From Tomocerus qinae (Eukaryota > Arthropoda > Collembola > Entomobryomorpha > Tomoceridae): a stretch of DNA of 64,000 bases. The stretch covers positions 66,092,001 through 66,156,000 of the forward strand of contig CM034546.1 in assembly GCA_020055645.1 (NCBI GenBank), in the 5' to 3' direction. Under the pieces are notes generated by a model. The model had not been told where the DNA came from and ran no database searches. It was given only the letters and a program-made list of their open reading frames with translations. How positions within the stretch are numbered: the stretch's first letter is position 1; the number at the start of each line of letters is the position of its first letter. The position numbers were made by a program, and so were the translations under genes. This document shows positions 57,789 to 64,000 of this stretch, piece by piece.

Positions 57789-58020
57789 AGGAAGTTTGAA
57801 CAGACCGGACATATGTAAAATGCTTAGGTTTTGTGTATTTTCAAAAGCCCAAATTTTATGATTAGTAACCTAGTTTCAAACAAATTTTACTATACTTTTA
57901 AATATACTTTCATGTAAATTTGATTGATAAAAATTATAAACCAAAATTTTGGTATTTGAAAAAACACATCCTAGGCATTTTGCATAATATGTCCGGTCTG
58001 AACAAATTTCCTATAACATA
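57785..58020. mobile_element. MITE-like palindrome, GACCGGACAT ends
   Basis: TATAGGAAGTTTGAACAGACC continuing GGACATATG (from about 57787) pairs with CATAATATGTCCGGTCTGAA followed by CAAATTTCCTATA (to about 58015). The interior words ACTTTCATGTAAATTTGATT and CCAAAATTTTGG match the family at 38050-38630 and 45440-45520. Confidence 0.6.
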
Positions 58021-60469
58021 TTTAAAACTCTTAAATATATATTGAATAGCTAAATGTTTTAAAATGACCACCTCTTCATAAGCCTCCTCACCTTGTTCAC
58101 CATCACGCTCTTCACTCTTAACCTCCTCACCCTCTTCTGTAACCTGTGTCCCTGTGTACCTGTTACTGCAACCGAAAAAGGTCCTTTTTGTTCTCTCTCT
58201 GACAATAATTTGCGGGTTCATTGACATATTACATTATTACAAACTTGACATTGACACATTTTGATTTTAACTTTATACATTTATTGCCATCAACAAGTCA
58301 ATGGTGTAACCGATGAGGACATCAAAGAAAGTAAACGCTGTGCCCTGAGAGAAGTGAAAAAAGGGCCCAACGTTTACTCTCAGCGGTCTGAATCCTTTAC
58401 ATGCCTTTATCATGTACTTGTCGCCCATTTGTGTCCACGTTGACAATTTCATGCGACAATATATTCATTTTTGCTCCTTGGGGGAAGAACCCCATTTCCA
58501 AAGCTGTGAGGAGAATCACGCCAAATGGAAATACCAGGTATATTTCGACAGGCAAGATGTCGTACATCCTTATTGTCACGTAGTTGAATATGATCCCTAG
58601 AGCAAATGCGCCAGCAAGAAAGGCAATGCACAGAAATCGAATTAAGTAATTGCACGTGGTATTCAAGACTCGAATACCATGGAACCATTTGATAACTGCT
58701 TCTTGAACCTTAGTCATCTCGGGGACATTATTTACCTGTTTCATTCCCTTATAATAATTCGGCACAACTGTCATAAGCTGTATCAACTCGAAATTGATTG
58801 AACGGAACTGCGTTATTCCGGTAAGGCACATTAGCCCTACTTGGGATGCTGCAAATACAGTAAAAGCATATACTAGACTGAATGCAAACACTTTAAAGGC
58901 GATGTGATGCGCCACCCAATCGGGGAGTACTTCGGTTGCAGCATGACGAAACTGACCCAATTTGAAGAACACCGCGAATACGGCAGCTGCGAAGGCAATG
59001 AACGGCATGCTCAATGGAAAGTAGCAGAAGGCCCATCCAACAGGATCTAGTATTGGGAATAGATTTATAAAGGAACATAGATTGGAAGTTTCGTTTCCCG
59101 CTCAATCTGTAAAATTTTTAATGGTAGAAATGCCCGCTAGCAGATCAAAAATGTTGAGTACATGGATGGGCATATGTCATTCAGGCCCAGCTTCCTGCAA
59201 TGCTTTTCATACGAAATGACTTTCGGCTCATTTGGTTCGGGCCGAGTGCCCACATTTGTGCTTACGAAATTATATGAAGGAAAGCTGTACAATGCGATAA
59301 TTTACTAACTCACTCAATAGAAATACATTTAAACCCACGCGGGCACTTCTGCCACGGCAAAAAAAAGTTATAACACAGAGTGAATGTAAACTTCGCCTCT
59401 ATCCTACTATACTTACTCTAATGTATTGGGCGACGCAATTTCTTCTTTGTTAAGTTCTTCATTGCCACTAAATAATAATAAAAGTATGACAATCTTAGAG
59501 TGTTTAAAGAATAACGACCATTATAATGCGTAGGTAAGACGTCGAAATGGGGTACAAAAACAAATAGGAAACGTGTAGGAAATTGGGACTGAATTGTTAA
59601 GCTATAGCGGAAATGGAAAATTAAGCACTGTCTGTTAAATACACAATATAACACACACAACAAAACATAACTGCTCATTAAGTTTGGCTAAAGAGCTCCC
59701 CATTTCTTTTTTAAAGGCTGAAAAACTTGGATAAAATTAGATTTAGACAGATTTTAAAAATCTATAAACCTTGGTTCCTAAGACTCCTATAGTCGTCCTT
59801 CAAAAGTAAGTTAACATTTTACATTTTCGTTTGGTCTTTCCTGAGACCAATTTTGAACAGACAAAACGTAAAGAAATAGAAAGCTATTTATGCCAACATT
59901 AACTGTATGACTGCTGTGTGTGGTTAAAAAATTTCTCCTAGTCTCTATTTATTTCAAACTAGCATAACATGACAGGACCTAAATCCTGTTATGATAATGC
60001 TTGTGTATTCTGGCGAAAATTACGACATTTTTTGTAACTTAAGTTTTTTCAATTTAGCTATTTTAGGCCTTCGCAAATTGAAAAATATCATCACTTCAAA
60101 CTTTCAATGTAAATGGCCAAATTTTTAATTTTCCCGCACGTGAAATACTAGGAACCTTAAGCCCGCTGAAATTTGGAAATATTTGCATACAGAATGCATG
60201 CATTACTTTAAAATATAGAGAGTTGTGGAGATTTGCCACATTTAGGTATCGACATACGGAATTTTTCACTGCACAACTCGAACAACACCGAGTATTGTTG
60301 TAATCGTAGACTTAGAAAAATGTACTAATCTATGTCTGTATGGTTGGGCAGATTTGAATTTTACCGCGTTGTCAATTCGCTTGATTCAAGGAGGTAATAG
60401 TTATCTTAATCTTTCGAAATCGAATCGCTCATGCTGGGGGCTACTAGTCTATAATATAAACCAAGACTT

Positions 60470-61130
60470 TAAAAAAAATTACCAATCTACCCATGTTTGT
60501 CTGGTAGGAGAACTTAGGAAATCTACATAATATTACGTAATGAAAAACCCTCTCCCCCATGTTTAACGCAAGTGCTGACTGCAACACTTTTGAGTACCTC
60601 CTCCTCGGTTGAATTGTGGTGATTCGTGATTGAATGGAAATGATTAGCGAAATGGGACATTTCGTAATTATCGTAATGGGCCTTATTAAATAGCATTTCA
60701 AAACTTCTATTCCAAATTGGTTCTGTTATATCGACATACTTACTACTTACAAAGTTGTACTCATAGAATTTGTGTTTTTCCAAAATCCCAGGGAGAATCT
60801 TATTTTTTTTGATTTAAAGGGAGCTTTTTGGTGACTTTGTGGGATTTTTTTTTCAAAAATGGAGCCTTTCATTGTTCCCTGTAATCGGTGCTACGATCTG
60901 CAGTTATTATTTTGGTTTAGGAAATTCTTTTTTAGCAGGAAGTTGGGGCTGCAGCTAATTTTGCAACCAAAAGTATATTAATTTAAATAAAGTTTGTATT
61001 TACAAAGTTAACATATTTACGTAAGGGATGTTTTCGAAATTTTTTTATTACTGTGTTGGGTGACTTGCTGAATTTCTCTTGAGTGCTAGGCTTGACCCCT
61101 TAGCTGGGTTCACTAGTACTATATAGTAGT
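60470..61130. repeat. Composite dispersed repeat, copy C, inside the receptor intron
   Basis: Combines both halves found apart at 27566-27740 and 32281-32904: CCCCCATGTTTAACGCAAGT, TGATTGAATGGAAATGATTA, TTCCAAATTGGTTCTGTTAT and TAGCTGGGTTCACTAGTA. No coding capacity; two 85-aa ORFs here are chance. Confidence 0.65.
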
Positions 61131-61271
61131 GATTCCCCTCTTAGTGCATGGGATGAAGATGCGCATTCGGTATTCATTCCTTATGGGCTTATAAGCTTAC
61201 AGCTAAGCTACGGTATTTATGTATACTGTGAACTTTGGTTGAACATGAAATAATAGACTATAGGTATTTAT

Positions 61272-61556
61272 TATCAGGGATGACAAATAAAATATGTCAC
61301 TTGAAATAAAAAGGGAAATAAATGGATTTATTTCGCGAAATATTTCACGTCAACTTTGTTTGAAAAGCAAAACTAATGACATAAATGACTTTATTTTGAG
61401 AAATATTTCACATAAAGTAAACTAAACTCATTTATTTCACTGGACTAAAGTAAAAATTTAATTATTAAATTTTTTCATTTTTAGTTTATTTATTTCAATT
61501 TATTTCACTTTTCAAGAAGAAACCCTTGAAATGTGAATTAAATGCCAATCCTGGTA
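61272..61556. mobile_element. hAT-like MITE candidate
   Basis: Begins CAGGGATGACAAATAAA and ends ATGCCAATCCTG, imperfect inverted ends of hAT type, with many TTTATTTC/GAAATAAA internal repeats. GTATTTAT before and GTATTCAT after could be a damaged 8-bp target duplication, but are slightly out of register. Confidence 0.4.
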
Positions 61557-61958
61557 TTCATATTTGTAAAATGAATATTTAAAGGTACCCCTGAAGAGTT
61601 TCTCAGCTTCAACTGCGCGGGTGGCTAAAACACACGTTTCATCCAGCATCAAGTAACATGTCAGGTTTATTACACATACGACGACGAATATTAACCAGGC
61701 AAAGATATAGAACAATTTTTGAATTGGTGGTTGAATATCTTTTCCGGGAACCAACATAGCCAGAAGAAGTCTTCCTGATAGATATGAGGTGGAGACAATA
61801 GTAAATCCATTCATGAATGACCAAACTATCTTCTTGTACTTATCTTTCGATGGGGTAAGAGTGTGTGTTTTAGAATTATAGTCGATACAGACACATTTGG
61901 TTTTGTCATTCAGCGCAAAGAATAGTTTGTATGCCAATTCAAAACTTTTTGTAAACAT

Positions 61959-62548
61959 CTTGCAAAGTAATAAATTATAGTATTACTTATTATATTTCTG
62001 ATTTAAATGACTAATGACAAGTATTTCTCTAACGTTGGATTATTGAACCGCAGCCTGTAAAGCCATTTATTTCTTATGTTAGTCTTAATCTTCATTCATT
62101 ATAACAAAGCAATAATTCAGGTTTGGTTGTAATGGCTGCTAGTGAAAAGCCTTGTTTACAGTTGATTTATTAGAAACGCATGGCACATTACAAATTTAAT
62201 TATTGGTAGAAAAATTTATCTCGAAATTTTAATTATTTTTTCTGTATCTTTGATTTTTGTCACAAGAGGTTTCATTACAAGGGTAAGCTTGGTTAGCGCT
62301 TTTTGAAAGTGAAAGTGTTTTTTGAACTTGCGATAAATGTTTATTTGAAGCACAAATTAAATTCGTTACCATCTTTTACCAATAAAATTTACTGAATTGT
62401 TTTCTCGGTTGTAATTCTGCTGTTACTCGAAATGAGGTTTTATAATATGGTAATAGTAGAGAAGCAGTAAATATATCTGCTACTCGATAAAAATGTGTTT
62501 ACTGGCAAAACCGCAGTCTTTTAGTTGTACAAATGTACGTTAGTACAG
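61959..62548. other. Noncoding spacer
   Basis: Upstream of the receptor gene. No clear promoter or ORF seen. Confidence 0.4.
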
Positions 62549-62737
62549 CAGACGGTCAGGGCATGAAAAACCCAAAAACCCGGGTTTTTGGGTTTTTGGG
62601 TGGGTTTTTGGGTAGCAAACAGCAAAAACCCAGGGTTTTTGCTCAAAAACCCAAAAACCCAAAAACCCGGGTTTTTGGGTTGGGTTTTTCCTAACGAAAA
62701 GCAAAAACCCATGGGTTTTTCATGCCCTGCAGACGGT
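62549..62737. mobile_element. hAT-type MITE, 173 bp, with 8-bp TSD
   Basis: TSD CAGACGGT at 62549-62556 and 62730-62737. Perfect 17-bp TIRs CAGGGCATGAAAAACCC / GGGTTTTTCATGCCCTG (62557-62729). CAGGG..CCCTG ends with an 8-bp TSD are diagnostic of hAT elements. The interior is almost entirely GGGTTTTT / AAAAACCC blocks in inverted arrangement. Confidence 0.9.
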
Positions 62738-63900
62738 CTATACAATGCTCATATAAAGGTAATCAGATCCCACTTTATGAAAATAAGACCCTTGCAAAAT
62801 CAGGAGGTATTAAAAATCACCATTTTTTGTAGACAATTTTTTGTTAATTTTTGCTGCTTTTATGCCAATTTCTTCATCGGGCTTTTGAGTTCCCCAAATA
62901 TTCAGCCTGACTAACTATCTCTTAAAAGTGAACCACAAAGGTAAGTAAAGAGTCGTCAAAGTTTAAACAAAACTATAAATAGAAAATTTTTGCCCTAGAA
63001 TTTGGTAATGGCATGCTGCAGTTGGACCCAGAGCGCAGAATGCTGGCAATAGTAATTAAAATTGATAACCTGTAAGTAAAAGCCTAAAGTATTTATCATG
63101 TTCTATAAAACGTTTTATAAAACAGAAATTTGGACAATCTGTACTATTATAGTTAATATACGGCTTAAAACTTTAACTCCGTAATTGTACATGCAGCACG
63201 TTGTAAATAATTGGCCTAGTACCCACGTTAAACATCCACGAAAATTACACTTAAATCAACATAGACACTCCAAATAATAATGTCTCATCGACTTAAATAT
63301 AGAGTGTAGTATACCTGAGCTTATACAAGCAAAGTTTCGTTTGGCACAAAACAATTTGGGCGACTTTTTAGCATCTGCATATGCAAGAAAGCCCCATGGG
63401 ATTTTCTAGTATATTTTGAAAATTTCCAAGCTCTTGCCCTTTTTTACATTTTCAAAAAGTTCCCGAAGTCTAAATATATCATTAAAATAAAGGCTGAATT
63501 TAAGCAGCGATACCTCGTTGTCAATGCTGCCGGTCACTATTTTTGCCTCTTTTCTGACCTAACTAAATAAAAGATTTTTAGTTAGGTAAGGTTAAAAACA
63601 CGCAAAAACGGTGACCGACAGCACCGGCAACACCAGCAGTGCCTGCAACGAGATACTCAGTGTTACTTTGTGATGAAGAAAGATACTAGAAAGTCCCCGG
63701 CGACTTTCTAACCTTCAGATGCTAGAATGCCCCTAAGTAGTATTAACACCATGGAAATGACAAGCACAGAATTTAACTTCAGTGAAATGATAAACAATTA
63801 GTTATATTGCACATTTTTGATTGACACGTGTGGAGTGTTACTAGCCCAACGTGATATTTTGTCCTTATCTGATTGATATAATAATGCATCGTTTGCCAAA
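62738..63900. other. Noncoding right flank
   Basis: No supported gene. It contains the nested palindromic element at 63369-63725. Confidence 0.4.
63369..63725. mobile_element. MITE candidate with imperfect outer and inner inverted repeats
   Basis: TAGCATCTGCATATG...GAAAGCCCC...TTTTCTAGTAT pairs with ATACTAGAAAGTCCCC...CTTCAGATGCTA. Inside, GATACCTCGTTGTCAATGC / GCCTGCAACGAGATAC and CTGCCGGTCACTATTTTTGC / GCAAAAACGGTGACCGACAG form a second inverted pair. Noncoding, about 357 bp. Confidence 0.5.
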
Positions 63901-63914
63901 AAAATTATTTCTGA

Positions 63915-64000
63915 ACTTTTTAGGGAGGGTGCTATAGGAAACTAAAGTGGTACCGTGAAACAAAAAATCAAAAATGCTTTTATTTCTGTTCCTAATAATC
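63915..64000. repeat. Stray fragment of the acyltransferase-associated unit
   Basis: GGGAGGGTGCTATAGGAAAC and AAAGTGGTACCGTGAAA, then TTTTATTTCTGTTCCTAATA, match 8265-8340 and 15100-15170. It runs to the window edge. Confidence 0.55.

Larger units (their letters stand above)
58273..61958 (-). pseudogene. Gustatory-receptor-like gene with one frameshift before TM7
   Basis: Exon 1 is 61958-61589 (MFTKSFELAYKLFFALND...); exon 2 starts at 59100 after an AG acceptor in matching phase 1. Exon 2 runs open to TAA-like end 58397, giving a 357-aa product with about six hydrophobic segments but no seventh. One base of shift at about 58417-58423 opens a further stretch with VNVGPFF, FTFFDVL and a final hydrophobic segment to TAA 58273, colinear with MEIGPFF and FTFLSVL of the receptor at 50329. 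That would give a 398-aa protein of normal family length. So this is either a young pseudogene or a base error in the sequence. The 2.49-kb intron contains a dispersed repeat and a MITE candidate. Exon 1 and exon 2 being one gene is inferred from phase and fit. Confidence 0.55.

Noticed and set aside
57934..58227. 97-aa minus-strand ORF with acidic tail
   Set aside because: Half of it lies in the palindromic MITE, and the Glu-rich part is low-complexity; no support as a gene.

Overview
Eukaryotic nuclear DNA, visibly AT-rich, from an arthropod, most likely a hexapod and plausibly a springtail (Collembola). The grounds are a tandem family of WS/DGAT-type O-acyltransferases with phased GT-AG introns, two insect gustatory-receptor-like 7TM genes, and a dense load of animal-type transposons (a BEL/Pao-like LTR element, a PHD+endonuclease+RT LINE, hAT and other TIR MITEs, foldback elements). 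The species assignment is inference. No prokaryotic, CRISPR, rRNA or functional tRNA gene was seen.

Layout. 1-48 kb, minus strand: five tandem paralogues of one acyltransferase gene (about 1.4-4.3, 11.3-14.0, 24.0-27.0, 38.7-42.1 and 45.6-47.7 kb). Each has the same four coding exons and the same intron phases, and the first intron falls inside the HHxxxD catalytic motif. The duplicated unit is larger than the gene: similar 5' and 3' flanking blocks recur beside the copies, and a stray piece lies at the right edge (63.9 kb). Mobile elements have enlarged the spaces between copies: an inverted duplication at 5.0-6.6 kb, a 6.1-kb LTR element at 17.6-23.7 kb that carries one long ORF and no pol, and a nested block at 27.6-35.7 kb (composite repeat, interrupted by a LINE, then a 2.8-kb foldback palindrome of about 133-bp monomers).

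48-64 kb: two related secreted cysteine-pattern peptide genes on the plus strand (49.1 and 55.2 kb), an apparently intact two-exon gustatory receptor on the minus strand (50.3-51.7 kb), a 1.17-kb TIR element containing a tRNA-like segment (51.9-53.0 kb), and a second gustatory receptor on the minus strand (58.3-62.0 kb). The second receptor has a repeat-filled intron and one frameshift before its last transmembrane segment. A 173-bp hAT-type MITE with perfect TIRs and an 8-bp target duplication lies at 62.6 kb.

How the genes fit together. The acyltransferases would esterify fatty acyl-CoA to alcohols or diacylglycerol at the ER (wax ester or storage lipid synthesis, possibly cuticular lipid); this is inferred from the family. 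The receptors and secreted peptides look like an unrelated neighbouring environmental-response cluster. Splice sites were read by eye and checked for reading-frame closure, not against transcripts.
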